Source: Kalmanozyma brasiliensis GHG001 (taxonomy: Eukaryota; Basidiomycota; Ustilaginomycetes; Ustilaginales). Taken from it: DNA of 64,000 nucleotides. Under the pieces are notes generated by a model that had not been told where the DNA came from, ran no database searches, and saw only the letters and a program-made list of their open reading frames with translations. Where the stretch lies: NCBI RefSeq assembly GCF_000497045.1, contig NW_015961959.1:1178001-1242000 (forward strand), in the 5' to 3' direction. The position numbers and the translations under genes were made by a program. This document shows positions 36,873 to 47,033 of the stretch, piece after piece; within the stretch, counting starts at the first letter, position 1; each line of letters begins with the position of its first letter.

Positions 36873-39008
36873 ATGTTGGAAGCCTTTCGCAACTCCCTAC
36901 ATCATCTCTCCGACTACCTCCACGCTTTTGCTGCCCATCCCTCCTCTATCTTCTCGACTCGATCAGGATCCAGTCCCGAAGCATCGCCGATCTCTCCTCT
37001 TCTACTCTACGGAGGAATCCTCGCAGCCTCTCTCGCTGCCCTCAGCATCGTACGCGCCGCACGGACCGACTACAGACGCAAATTCTACGTGGAACAGGAC
37101 ACAATGATCATCAAGTCGCCCCACCAGTTCAACGCTCCCACCAACTACACCCTTCCCGAGTTCCTTTTCAAGCCCATTGACATCGCATCATGCAAGGAAC
37201 GAGTCAGCGCACCCCTCCTCTACCCGGCGGATCCCGAGGTCACGGGGCGTCCTGATGCCAAGCCCATGTCGCTGGTCGACACGCGCGAATATGCCATCAA
37301 CCTCGCCTCTGCCCTCATTTCGGGCTCTACCGAGTCCGGCCGCAAATACAGCAGGGGCGATGTCGTCGCTATCAACGCCTCCAACCAGCACGATTACCTC
37401 GCTTGCGCTCTCGGTATTATGATGACCGGTGCCAGTGTCGCCCTCTTCAACCCCTCCTACAAACCTGTCGAGATCGCTCACCAGATCCGTATGGTCAAGG
37501 CGACAGCCATCATCACCACCGAGGCTTCGTTCAAGGGCACACAGGAGGCGGCACAAGAGGCGGCTAAGAAAGGCGAAGACGGTCTTGAGCACCTCACCGA
37601 AGTGCCCGAGATCCTCGTCTTTGAGGAGAGCCACGCCTCTTCCATCGCCAAGATCCTCAAGGTGGGCAAGGACGAGCTGCCGGAAACACGCACATTGCTG
37701 GACAATGTCAAGCTCGACCCCAAGACCACCACTGCCGTCTTCTGCTTCTCCTCGGGCACCACGGGTGGGCCCAAGGCGGTGCAGCTCTCGCACTATGCCA
37801 TGGTGGCCAACGTCATCCAGGCGTCGTACGCCATGTTGGACCGCACCAACGACCCTTTGATCGACGAAGACAACTGGTACGCTCACGGCCGCGATGTGCT
37901 CGATGGCTACTTCATCACGCGCCTCACCGAGACCTGGAACACCGCCGCCGACTCGATCAACACGGTCACCGAGCAGATCTCGGGCATGCAGCTCGCCCCG
38001 CGTCTGAGCCGCGGCGAGTTCCACATTGACCTCCTGCCCCTCTTCCACTGCTACGGCATGCTGATGGGTTTCATGGGCTTGCACACGTGCACGCCACGCC
38101 TGGTCCTCCCTCGCTTCGCGCTCGATGTCTTCCTCTCCACGGTACAGCGTTACCGTGTCACATTCAGCTTTGTCGTTCCTCCGATCCTGCTGGCACTCGC
38201 CAAGCACCCCATGGTGGATCAATACGATCTGCGCTCGCTCCGTCTGCTCAGTTCCGGTGCCGCTGCGCTGCCGAACGAGCTCCGCGTCGCCGTCGAGAAG
38301 CGACTCGGCATCAAGACCACCGACGGCTACGGCATGTCGGAGATGTCTCCCCTGGTGTGCAGCCAGAACAGCCGCGATCTGGACCACTACCCGGGCACCG
38401 TGGGTCAGCTGGTCCCCGGCACCGAAGCCAAGGTGATCGGTCACGACGGCCAAGAGGTTGGCTTTGGCGAGGAGGGCGAACTGTGCGTTCGCGGCCCGCA
38501 GATGATGCAGGGCTACCTCAACAACGACGAGGCCAACAAGAGCACCTTTATCCCCTCGATCGATGCGCCCGATCGCTTCCTGCGCACCGGCGATATTGTC
38601 AAGATCAACAGCGAAGGGTACGTGACGATCACGGACAGGTTGAAGGACGTGATCAAGTACAACGGCTTCCAGGTCCCGCCGTCGGAGTTGGAAGCGTTGA
38701 TGTTCAAGGAGGAGCGGGTCGGCGACTGTGCGGTCCTCGGCGTGCCCGATTCGGAAGGCACTGAGTTGCCATGGGCCTTTGTGGTGCTCAACCCCAAGAC
38801 CAAGTCCGAACTCGGCGATGACGAGGACAAGAAGAAGCAGGTCGAGAAGGAGCTCCTGTCGTTCGTCAACGAACGCGTCAATGCCGGGTACAAGAAGCTT
38901 CGTGGACTGACGTGGTTGGATGCTCTGCCCAAGAGTGCGTCTGGTAAGATCCTCAAGAAGGACATCCGCGCTATGGTCGAGCAGGAAAAGCTCGGCGCGA
39001 GGTCCTAA
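36873..39008 (+). CDS. membrane-anchored AMP-binding acyl/aryl-CoA ligase
   Basis: This is 711 residues from ATG 36873; the frame is open upstream but without ATG. An N-terminal hydrophobic helix (about 45-63, LLLYGGILAASLAALSIV) is followed by the ANL adenylation fold. The P-loop FCFSSGTTGGPKAV lies near residues 290-303. Downstream are GYGMSEMSP, FLRTGDIVKINSEGY, DRLKDVIKYNGFQVPPSELE, and the catalytic Lys segment PKSASGKILKKDIR. The enzyme would activate a carboxylic acid as its adenylate and pass it to CoA. The motifs lie between 4-coumarate-CoA ligase and medium/long-chain fatty-acid ligase; the acid is not predictable. A TATATAT at 36858-36864 lies unusually close to the ATG, so the leader structure is uncertain. 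Confidence 0.88.
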   Translation: MLEAFRNSLHHLSDYLHAFAAHPSSIFSTRSGSSPEASPISPLLLYGGILAASLAALSIVRAARTDYRRKFYVEQDTMIIKSPHQFNAPTNYTLPEFLFKPIDIASCKERVSAPLLYPADPEVTGRPDAKPMSLVDTREYAINLASALISGSTESGRKYSRGDVVAINASNQHDYLACALGIMMTGASVALFNPSYKPVEIAHQIRMVKATAIITTEASFKGTQEAAQEAAKKGEDGLEHLTEVPEILVFEESHASSIAKILKVGKDELPETRTLLDNVKLDPKTTTAVFCFSSGTTGGPKAVQLSHYAMVANVIQASYAMLDRTNDPLIDEDNWYAHGRDVLDGYFITRLTETWNTAADSINTVTEQISGMQLAPRLSRGEFHIDLLPLFHCYGMLMGFMGLHTCTPRLVLPRFALDVFLSTVQRYRVTFSFVVPPILLALAKHPMVDQYDLRSLRLLSSGAAALPNELRVAVEKRLGIKTTDGYGMSEMSPLVCSQNSRDLDHYPGTVGQLVPGTEAKVIGHDGQEVGFGEEGELCVRGPQMMQGYLNNDEANKSTFIPSIDAPDRFLRTGDIVKINSEGYVTITDRLKDVIKYNGFQVPPSELEALMFKEERVGDCAVLGVPDSEGTELPWAFVVLNPKTKSELGDDEDKKKQVEKELLSFVNERVNAGYKKLRGLTWLDALPKSASGKILKKDIRAMVEQEKLGARS

Positions 39009-39112
39009 GCTCTTTCTCCTCAAATGTACTTGTACCCGGTTTCGTGCGTGCGTTAATGGATCTATATTGCGTTCTACAAGTGTCCTTTGACATGAAGATG
39101 AAGTTGCTGCGT

Positions 39113-41314
39113 CTAGGAGGATTGAACGCTTCCATATCCCTGCTTGCACTGCTTGCCGAGGGGCGCACTTCCGCTCTGCATGTAGCAGATCTTTGCGCTA
39201 ACACACTCGTCGCTGGTGCAGTTGGGGCTTCTGGGGCTGTTCCTGCCTTGAAACACCGTAAACTGCTGGACGAGTTCCTTCCTTACGGCCATTTCCTCCG
39301 TCAACTTTGCCCAGAAGGTCGCGTTCAACGGTGCGTCCTGTGGCCAAACACCGCCGTCCACCGGATGTGTCGAGTTGGCGTTGGAGCTCGTAAAGTTGCC
39401 ATACGCTTGTCGGGCCGAGTAGAGGTACTCGTACACCGGACCGTGCGAGCTTTCCGGGAGATCAGGGAACGTGGGTACCTGGGTATAAAACTGATGATAG
39501 TCCATGACCTCATACGTGGTGGCGTTGACGTGCATGATCCGCAGGGCCGGGTTGACGTTGTTGCCTGGAGTAACGCTGGGGGCCATGAAGCTCACCGCTT
39601 TCGCCTGGTCCGCCGCTCGCGAGGTGCCGTTGTTGGCATAGAAGATGTTGAACTGATCCTCGTGCGTGTGACCGAAGAAGATGTGCGCGATGACATGTGG
39701 TGCGAACCGGTCGACGATCTGGTAGAACAGATTTGTCGGGTTATCGAGTGGATTGCTCCCATCCCACCCCGTAAGCACGTGGCCAACGATCCACACCCGC
39801 TCCCCGCGCTGCTCTGCATGGAACAGCTCATCCGTTAGGAACCGCAAGCTCCCCGAATAGTCAGGGTTGGACGTGTGGATCATGTTGAAGATGTTGTTTT
39901 TGTACCAAAAGTCGGTGTTGATCGCAACAATCCTCAACCCTTTGCGAGGAGTGACGGAGTAGCCGGCGTAGTGCGAGCGAACCTGTTCCGCTTCGTCGTG
40001 GTCGAACCAGCCTTCGGCCTCCCAGAGACGGGCGAGGTTGTCCCAATCCCACGAGAGCTGGTCGGATCGCCCATCGGGAAGCGCTCCCTGAGAGGCAAAG
40101 TCCGAAGGGGCGGAATCGTGGTTGCCAATCGCATTGAAGACCGGACCTTTACCGAGCATGGCGCGGATGGAATCGTACAGACTCTGATGGGTGTACTTGA
40201 CCAGATCTTGGGAGATGTACTGCGCGAGATCGTGAACCACCATGTCACCCGTGTGGATGGTCATGTCGACTTCATGGCCGCCGTTGAGAGGCGTCACCGC
40301 CCCGAGGGTGGACAGCGCCAAGCTCCACGGCGCATCGCACTGGAAGTTGCCCCAGTAGGTCGCGCTCTCGCTGATGTTGGCGCCCGACAAGGCACGCGAC
40401 AGGGTGCCTTGGGTGAAGTTGCCGCTGCTGAGCGTGGAGTTGTACGCGTCGGCACGACAGCATCGGCCGTTGGTGCAGGCCGCTTCGCCGCCGACAAAGA
40501 ATCGTGGATCCACGTGAATGTCCGACATGTGAAGCACGCGCAAGTTCCCACCGTTCGCAGTAGGCTCCCCGACATTGAGGTTGTACGAAGACGGCGGTGT
40601 GCGCTTGCCGTGGAACCAATCGTCCAGGTAGGCTTCATCGAGAAGACGTGGCTTCGGCAGGGAGCAGTTGCTGAAGGAGCTGCCGACGACAACGTTGCAC
40701 ATGTACTGCGCATCCGTGCTACCAGACGAGAAGTTGGCGTAGCTGAGCACCTGCGCGTAGACCGAGCCGAGCACTTGCGGGGCGTATTGCTTGGCGCAGG
40801 TGGACGCCGACTTGAACTTGTACTTGGTGCACAGCTCGATCAGCAAGGCGGGAACATCCTGCGGGGACTGCTGGGCGAGCTTCTGCGCGGTCTTGAGGGC
40901 GTCGGTACACTTGGTGCAGTTGGAGCTGGATGAAGCGAAGATGTCGGTGATCTCTTGACGGACTTGCGAGACGATATCCGGGGAAGCGGTGCCGGTAGCG
41001 ACTGGGTACACGGCCTCAGAGGATGAGGGACCGAGGGGAAGGATCGTAGGGTTGGCCAGGATGTCTGGGAAGACCGAGTTGCGCCCGACGTCGGTGACCA
41101 CAGGTCGGGGCTCGGCCGTCATCGATGCGGGTGTGTTGTAGTAGGATGCAAACATCGAGGTCGGGAATGCGCTTGATGCAGTGTAAGCCGAGGTCTCCTT
41201 GTTGAAGGCCTCGGCCGCAGAGGAAGCATCATTGCGACGGGCGACAAAAGCAGGCGAGGAGGCAGCCAGCTGAGCGAGGCCCAGCAGGACCGCGAGCGAT
41301 GCAATCGACTTCAT
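39113..41314 (-). CDS. secreted acid-sphingomyelinase-like phosphodiesterase with saposin-B domain
   Basis: This is 733 residues from ATG 41314, which opens a clear signal peptide (MKSIASLAVLLGLAQLAASS). The frame is open further upstream, but that would bury the signal. Residues of about 120-205 form a saposin-B-like six-Cys region (CTKCTDAL, ELCTKYKF, TCAKQYAP). The metallophosphatase core has MSDIHVDPRFF (Asp 265), HTGDMVVHD, AIGNHDSAPSDF, VGHVLTGWD and FFGHTHEDQF, the five metal-binding blocks. The C-terminal Cys-rich tail ends SAKICYMQSG...CKQGYGSVQ. Many N-X-S/T sites support secretion. Family knowledge: acid sphingomyelinases cleave sphingomyelin; fungal members may act on inositol phosphosphingolipids or other phosphodiesters. 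Confidence 0.92.
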   Translation of the reverse strand: MKSIASLAVLLGLAQLAASSPAFVARRNDASSAAEAFNKETSAYTASSAFPTSMFASYYNTPASMTAEPRPVVTDVGRNSVFPDILANPTILPLGPSSSEAVYPVATGTASPDIVSQVRQEITDIFASSSSNCTKCTDALKTAQKLAQQSPQDVPALLIELCTKYKFKSASTCAKQYAPQVLGSVYAQVLSYANFSSGSTDAQYMCNVVVGSSFSNCSLPKPRLLDEAYLDDWFHGKRTPPSSYNLNVGEPTANGGNLRVLHMSDIHVDPRFFVGGEAACTNGRCCRADAYNSTLSSGNFTQGTLSRALSGANISESATYWGNFQCDAPWSLALSTLGAVTPLNGGHEVDMTIHTGDMVVHDLAQYISQDLVKYTHQSLYDSIRAMLGKGPVFNAIGNHDSAPSDFASQGALPDGRSDQLSWDWDNLARLWEAEGWFDHDEAEQVRSHYAGYSVTPRKGLRIVAINTDFWYKNNIFNMIHTSNPDYSGSLRFLTDELFHAEQRGERVWIVGHVLTGWDGSNPLDNPTNLFYQIVDRFAPHVIAHIFFGHTHEDQFNIFYANNGTSRAADQAKAVSFMAPSVTPGNNVNPALRIMHVNATTYEVMDYHQFYTQVPTFPDLPESSHGPVYEYLYSARQAYGNFTSSNANSTHPVDGGVWPQDAPLNATFWAKLTEEMAVRKELVQQFTVFQGRNSPRSPNCTSDECVSAKICYMQSGSAPLGKQCKQGYGSVQSS

Positions 41315-42459
41315 GATCAGCCAGAATGCTCGTGATTGAGATGACGGAGTGATGGAAGATGCTGCGGATGCAGAAAGAGGAGGCGGTCGGGACGTCTTGT
41401 AGCCCAAAAGGGGCAGCTTTTCTATGTCGAACGACATCCCATCTTCGATCATCTTCCCAAAGAAACAGAGGACGAGGCTGCCGCACGAAGCGCCGGAAGG
41501 GCGGCTTGTGTCGAGGGCCGATAGGACAAGGTAGAGGAGCAAAGGGATAGGGCTCGCTTGTGGGTCTTCGTAGCGAGAATCCTGCAACTTTTTTCCAAAG
41601 CGTGACCCACGCTTAGGCCAGGCTGTTGTCCTACGCAGCTCTGTTCTACTTTGTCGTCATCTCTTCGCCATTTTGTAGCACATCAATCTCGAACGTTCCT
41701 AAGCACATGCAAACAGGTCCGCATGGTGCCCAGTGATTGGTACGAAGACCGGTTTGTCGGTTGGGGATCGACGCTAAGCGAGCACGGCGGAAAGCAAACT
41801 CCTTGTGGGAGGACGAGCACGTTCAAGGGTCCATCTGGTGAATTGTGCTCAACCGCACGTTCTTTCGCTCCCATCCGTGCCGCAGAGTGCCGTTCTTGCA
41901 TCGTCATCTGCAGCCGTCAACGTGCTGCATACCTCAGCGATGTCATCGATACCAGCGGGCCAAACGAGCTCCGAAGCGACAGCTCGCCGGCCAGTTGATA
42001 TCAGTTCGTGACACGCTTCTCGGCCAGGGGATCTCGGATCGGGCAAAGGCAGATCTTCGATAGAGCTTGCGAGCTGCACGATGCGTCATGGCCGTTGCAG
42101 ATCCCCACAAATTCGCCGACGCAGCTAACTGCTGCTGCTTCAGGATCGTCTTCGTAAAAACGACATGTCCATTGCGACATTTGAGAAGTCAGACCGTTCT
42201 GTGCTGCGCTGTGAAGTTGGACTCGCTTCCGACTGAGCTCGACGTGGTCGACTGATGCTCGGCTATACACGCTCCGCGGTTCTCGATCTTTGCCGAGTCT
42301 GAGAATGTGGAGAAGGAGGAGAGGTTCAGCGATGCCAAGAATGGGCTTGTTCGTCGACGTCGGTTCCTCGAAGACGTATAGGAGGTAACACCAACACCTT
42401 TTCTTCCCCCATTGAGACCCACCCTCAGGACCCACATCTCCCTCTTAACTCAAGGCAAC
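41315..42459. other. intergenic region, about 1.15 kb, divergent promoters
   Basis: This lies between the sphingomyelinase-like gene (minus) and the epoxide hydrolase gene (plus). Short frames on both strands have no motifs. I see nothing further. Confidence 0.45.
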
Positions 42460-43866
42460 ATGTCTGAAGTAGGCAAATCTCGACAGATCGAGCTTAACTT
42501 TCCCGACGAAGAACTCGACCGTCTGCAGCGCAAGCTCGACGATGCTCGTCTGCCCGATACCGAGATCACCGGCGGACTCAAGCCCTGGGAGTACGGCACA
42601 AAGCTGAGCAAGCTGCAAAGTGTTCTGAACGACTGGAAGAGCGGCAACCCCAAAGACAACCACGGCAAGCCGGTCGGCACCCCTGGCCAAGGAGTCAAGA
42701 AATGGTGGAAGGCCATCGAATCGGAGCTCAACCGCTTCCCGCACTACATGGTGCGCATCGAGGGCATCGACATCCACTACCAGCACTTCAAGTCCTCCGT
42801 TCCCGACAGCGAGGCCAGCACGCCGGCGATCCCGTTCATCTTCTCTCACGGCTGGCCAGGCTGCTTCACGGAAGCTCACCACTTTGCAGCCCGCCTTGTC
42901 GAATCGAAATCGCCGCGCTTCGAGGTCATTGTCCCCAGTCTTCCTGGCTATGGACTATCTCAAGCACCGGGCAAAAAAGACTGGTCGCTCATCGATACGG
43001 CCCGTATCTTCGACACCCTAATGACCTCGGTGCTCGGCTTCAAATCGTACATGGCGCAAGGCGGTGACTGGGGCTCGCTGGTGACGCGTTTCCTGGCCAA
43101 CCACCCAGCGTGCAAGATCGCACACATCAACTACGCGCCTCCCCAACCGCCCAAATGGAGCACTCCACTGATGACGCTGGAACACTGGGGCTACAAGGGT
43201 GTCGCTCCCGCGGGGCTCAAGCTGATGGGCTACCACCCACAAGGAGTGCTCGGAGTCCAACGCACTTTTGAGTACCTCAACCAGGGCAGCGGCTACGCCC
43301 AGATCCAGAGCACCCAACCATCCACCATCGGATACAGCCTCTACGACAACCCCGTCGGAATCCTTTCGTGGATCATGGAGAAGTTCGATGCGTGGTCCGA
43401 TCCGCGCTGCGCCGCTGTCAACCGGTCGAACTCGGACATCGATCCGCGCTCTCACGTCACCGACGAGACCGTCCTCACCGTCGTGATGATCTATTACCTC
43501 ACGAACACGATCCACACGAGCTTCTTGAATTACAAGGAGTCGTTTCACTTCTTCGTCAAGCCCGACTGGAAGTTGTGGGACCAGGCCAAGGACAAACCGT
43601 TCGGGTATACCAGCTTTCCGTACGAGCTGGCGGCAGGACCAAGGACCTGGCTCAAGAACTACAGGCTCAACTGGCAGTACTACAAGATGCATGATTTCGG
43701 CGGCCACTTTGCTGCGCTGTGAGTACGAAGAAGCGTCAAAGCGAGTAATGAGCACCCAAGCTGACCATCTTGTTTCACTTTTGACTTGAACCCACGCAGA
43801 GACAACCCAGATGCGCTGGTGGAAGACATGCAAGAGTTTGCCAGCCAACACTGGCCCGGGCTCTGA
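42460..43866 (+). CDS. microsomal-type epoxide hydrolase
   Basis: Exon 1 (42460-43718), an intron (43719-43799; GTGAGT donor, CACGCAG acceptor) and exon 2 (43800-43866) give 441 residues. The EHN-type N-terminal lid (FPDEELDRLQRKLDDARLPD) precedes the alpha/beta-hydrolase core. Visible motifs are the oxyanion HGWPGCF, nucleophile elbow GGDWGS (Asp 203), the SLYDNPVGIL lid segment, and the catalytic His in GGHFAAL (His 416). The last exon completes it with DNPDALVEDM and HWPGL. The enzyme opens epoxides to diols, in detoxification or in a specific metabolite pathway; no signal peptide is seen. The start at 42460 avoids an upstream non-ATG frame. The splice is needed to keep the conserved C-terminal helix. 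Confidence 0.92.
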
Positions 43867-43982
43867 TGCTCAGACCACACGATGACCGGGAGTCATGCAA
43901 TGAGAACTCGATGTTGTACATGTATCTTGTGCGTTTGGTTTGAGTCGTAGTGCCGATCCGTGCATGATGTGAGTCCTTCGAA

Positions 43983-44585
43983 CTAGGATGCGTTGACAAA
44001 GTTCCTCGCCTTGATCGACTGCTTGTTCTCCCTCCTTAGCGCCTTTCTTCTGACCTTCTCGTCTGCCGCGGCTTTTTCCATCGCTTTCACCTTCTGTTCC
44101 GCCTCGCTGAGCTCCGCCTGTTGTCCCGCATCAGCATCCTTCGCCTCCTCCCCAGCCTCCCCGGCCTTGGCCGCACGCTCAGCCGCCTTGGCCTCCGCCT
44201 TCTCCTTCGCCAGCTGTGCTGCCCTCAGGATCTTGGACTGCCTCTTCTGCGCCGCTCGTGCTTCACCTTTTGACATGCCCGCCATCTCGATGGATGCGAG
44301 CGACGAAGATGCCGCGATGGAAGGGTCCTCGAGCAGCTTGAACAGCCACGGTGGGTATTCGGCGTCCTGCAGCGCTACAGGGTCCGCCTTGTCCTTGAAG
44401 ATCGAAACACCTTTCAGAAGTGTGCCGGGCGGTGCTGCGGATGGGAGTGATTGTGGCTCGGAGGATGTGTTGGAAGTGGAGGAAGAGGAGGAGGCGACGG
44501 CTGAGGCGGAAGCGTAGGTGCGCGCCGAGGGGGCGACGCGCAAGGTGGAGCATGTCGCTCGCATGGATTGTGTTGCCGCTCTCAT
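43983..44585 (-). CDS. mitochondrial ribosomal protein mL54
   Basis: This is 200 residues from ATG 44585. The N-terminus is an Arg/Ser/Ala-rich presequence (MRAATQSMRATCSTLRVAPS). The mL54 signature follows: GVSIFKDKADPVALQDAEYP, then PWLFKLL. The C-terminal half is a Lys/Ala/Glu-rich helix ending in basic KALRRENKQSIKARNF, as expected for rRNA contact at the large-subunit surface. Upstream frame without ATG was excluded. It stands head to head with a short plus-strand ORF at 44829. Confidence 0.88.
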   Translation of the reverse strand: MRAATQSMRATCSTLRVAPSARTYASASAVASSSSSTSNTSSEPQSLPSAAPPGTLLKGVSIFKDKADPVALQDAEYPPWLFKLLEDPSIAASSSLASIEMAGMSKGEARAAQKRQSKILRAAQLAKEKAEAKAAERAAKAGEAGEEAKDADAGQQAELSEAEQKVKAMEKAAADEKVRRKALRRENKQSIKARNFVNAS

Positions 44586-44828
44586 TGTCGATGCGATGTG
44601 TACGAGGTGTGACCGATCTGGTTCCAAGTGTGACTTGATGCCGTCAGATGGTGAGATTGAGGACGAGAGGATGCCCGAAAGAGTTCGTGAGACACTTGAG
44701 AAGAAGTGCGAAAAGAGTCGAGCCACCAAAAAGTGCGAGGCACGTGACGGCAGAGATTTGACCCCGAGACTGCAGGCTTCGATCTCACAACAGCGCGCAA
44801 AAATTCGCGCTGAGGGCTATACACGATC

Positions 44829-45017
44829 ATGGCTGTCGACGTCAAGGCCACTGGGCTTTCCATCACGGGCGGTGGAGGCATCAAGCGTGCTTTCAAGGTC
44901 CAGTTCATCAGCAGTGTGGCGTCGGGGCGACTTTGGGCCTGCCACCTTTTCCTGAACACGACAGCAGACTTCTTCATGGCATACTTTCCGGGTCACGGAT
45001 GCTTCGGATTGACATAG
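44829..45017 (+). CDS. short ORF with coding-like start, possibly a truncated gene
   Basis: The 62-codon frame begins MAVDVKATGLSITGGGGIKR and reads AFKVQFISSVAS with strongly C/G-ending codons like the real genes here. It then trails into less convincing sequence and a stop. It lies where a divergent partner of mL54 would be expected. Nothing recognisable follows it before the decayed minus-strand gene. I read it as the intact 5' exon of a gene whose rest is lost or spliced in a way I cannot see. The family is not recognised. A chance ORF is possible. Confidence 0.3.
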   Translation: MAVDVKATGLSITGGGGIKRAFKVQFISSVASGRLWACHLFLNTTADFFMAYFPGHGCFGLT

Positions 45018-45076
45018 AGATTCGGCTTGAGGTACTTCTGCAGAAGGCTCTTTCACGCTCGAAATGCGGCTGGAAG

Positions 45077-46652
45077 TCAAGACGAGGTGATCTGCTTTGC
45101 GTACCGCAACTTCAAGCGAGGCTTTATACGCGCCAAAGGAGCATTGACGGCATGAGGGAAGTAGGGTCTCTGGAACACGCTGCTGTGCAGCCAATGACCG
45201 AGGCGAAGGGCGGTCAGGTGAATGGGATGCTTTTTCTGCGAGTGCTGCAGCCGGTGTTTCCTGTCGGCAGGGCTGGATATCCCTGTTGGGCGAATCGAGC
45301 CTCGCTTTGAGAACAGGTAGATGGCGGACTTGACCATGAAGGACTTGAGACTCTCCTCTCGACGCTGAGCGGTAAACAGCCTTTCGAAGAAGCAGAGCAA
45401 GGAAGCTCGCGCTGCAACCGCCTTGTCTACGTCCTGTTGCGCGTGGGGCTCGGAGTTATCGTCGATGACAGCCTCCTGATCGAAAAACTCGGCATCGTCG
45501 TTGTTGTCGTCGTCGATCTCCTGAGCAGCATCAATCGCAGCATCGATCGCTTCGAAGGTCTTCTGCATCGCTGATCGGTCGATCTCCCTAGTCTTGGTAG
45601 TTGCGCTGGACGATGGCAGTATAGAGCTAGCCTCACCTTCGTCACGGCCATACTCGAGGTCACGAACGCTCTGACGAAGTCTCTCGAGCGATCCCGCTGC
45701 CCAACTGGGCAATCCGTCCTGTCTGCTGACGTGGCTGTTTCAAGGTAACTCGATGAGCCTGAGACCGACTGCTGCCCGGTAGGGCGTATGCTTCGTCCTG
45801 ATCGATGGCGATTATGGCTTGAGCAGCGTGCATCTGATCACGGTCGATCTCTGCGGTGTCGTTGCCAACGACCTTCTCCGACTTCGCCTTTCGAGATTAC
45901 CGATGGTGGATGTGATTCGCCTTGTGCACGATCTTGCGGGCATCCTTCTGAGCCTGCTCCGCATCCTCCATCAGCTTCTGAGCTTGTGCTATCTCTTCTG
46001 CTGTCTTGAGCTTGTCAATCGCAGCGCGAACCTTCCTCTTCACGTGGTACCAGCTGGTGAAGGACCACGAGAGGCCGGTGGTTACGTGGAGCTGCTGTGA
46101 GAGGCTGTTGAAGCGATCGGGAGGCTAGCTCAGCTCGGACCTGAGGAGGCGGTGTGCCTCAGCGAGCGTTTTCTTTTGGCTTCGGGCCTTGATCTGCTTT
46201 CGACGGCTGGGTTGCGCCGAGATCTTCGAGAACGAGTCGTTCCCCTCACCCAATGCAACGCATCTGTAGGCAAGGCCGCTAAGCTGATGCAGATAGTAGA
46301 GCAATCAACTAAGCTGATCCTTGAGTGACTGTCCTAGACGCTCCCCCGAAAGGAGACGCATCAGATCTGTCTAGGGGACCGGAGCGTTGTAGTGTCTGTC
46401 GAGGATAGACTGATCGTAGCCGAGAGCGAGCAGGCTGCTGGCTTTCTGCGGGCCGAAACGGATGCTGATCTGGCGCGCAAGGTCGTCGCGGACAGGACAG
46501 GAGCCCGCTATTGGCAAGCCGACCTTCGAGGTGTGATCCTCAGACCTCGGCAGGCAGTCTGGGATGACATGGGTGCGACATCGCCAGGACAAGGAGCATC
46601 TGCAGATGAAGGATCGAGCACTTGGAAGACGTCTCCGCTTCTGGTCCAGCAT
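45077..46652 (-). pseudogene. decayed gene with at least five in-frame stops and a frameshift
   Basis: From ATG 46652 one minus-strand frame reads protein-like sequence through several stops. Segments include ISIRFGPQKASSLLALGYDQ (stop at 46371), MRLLSGERLGQSLKDQL (stop 46305) and LLYYLHQLSGLAYRCVALGE plus a basic stretch (stop 46125). They continue with AAIDKLKTAEEIAQAQKLME (stop 45897) and EIDRDQMHAAQAIIAIDQDE (stop 45660). The next frame then stays open for 211 codons (45712-45077), with acidic AIDAAIDAAQEIDDDNNDDA and FMVKSAIYLFSKRG. Coding-like composition across stops in one frame, plus a frame jump, points to a dead gene. Introns covering each stop are a less likely alternative, because few good GT-AG pairs flank them. 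The family is unknown. No transposase or reverse-transcriptase motif is visible. Confidence 0.45.
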
Positions 46653-47033
46653 GTCTCGACAAAGCTTTGTCCCAACGCGAGGCTCCTGGCTGGTCTCATT
46701 TGTCGTTCACAAGCTTCGCTCGCACTTTGGGCTCACGGGCACTGAACACGCACTGGTGCCAACACGATCTGCTTGCCCCGCTTGCAAGAGCGCGAAGTTC
46801 TCTGAGCGGACACACACGAGACGGAAATAGTGTGCTGCCGCAAGCAGCTGCGAGACCAGAGCTCACCGTTGACTGCTGACAGGGCTAGCCCGTCTCTCGA
46901 GGGAAACAGAACATGTTCATCAAACAGGCAGCCGTGTTCATGCAATGCGTTGACTGACTGCGTGTCTATTTCTAGTTGCTAGAATGAACTGCAAGGGAAC
47001 AACCGAGCGGGCTGATCCAGCGTGGGTACTGAC
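46653..47033. other. intergenic flank of the decayed gene
   Basis: No supported frame. The minus strand has a stop about 65 bp upstream of the pseudogene ATG. Confidence 0.4.

Noticed and set aside
37188..39149. 653-codon minus-strand frame opposite the acyl-CoA ligase
   Set aside because: It is a mirror of the strongly biased codons of the real ligase gene. It has no motifs, and the plus-strand product is unmistakable.
39875..40933. 352-codon plus-strand frame opposite the sphingomyelinase-like gene
   Set aside because: Antisense shadow; no domain, Arg/Val-rich.
41315..41587. Upstream in-frame extension of the sphingomyelinase-like protein
   Set aside because: It begins with a non-ATG codon and would place the clear signal peptide internally.
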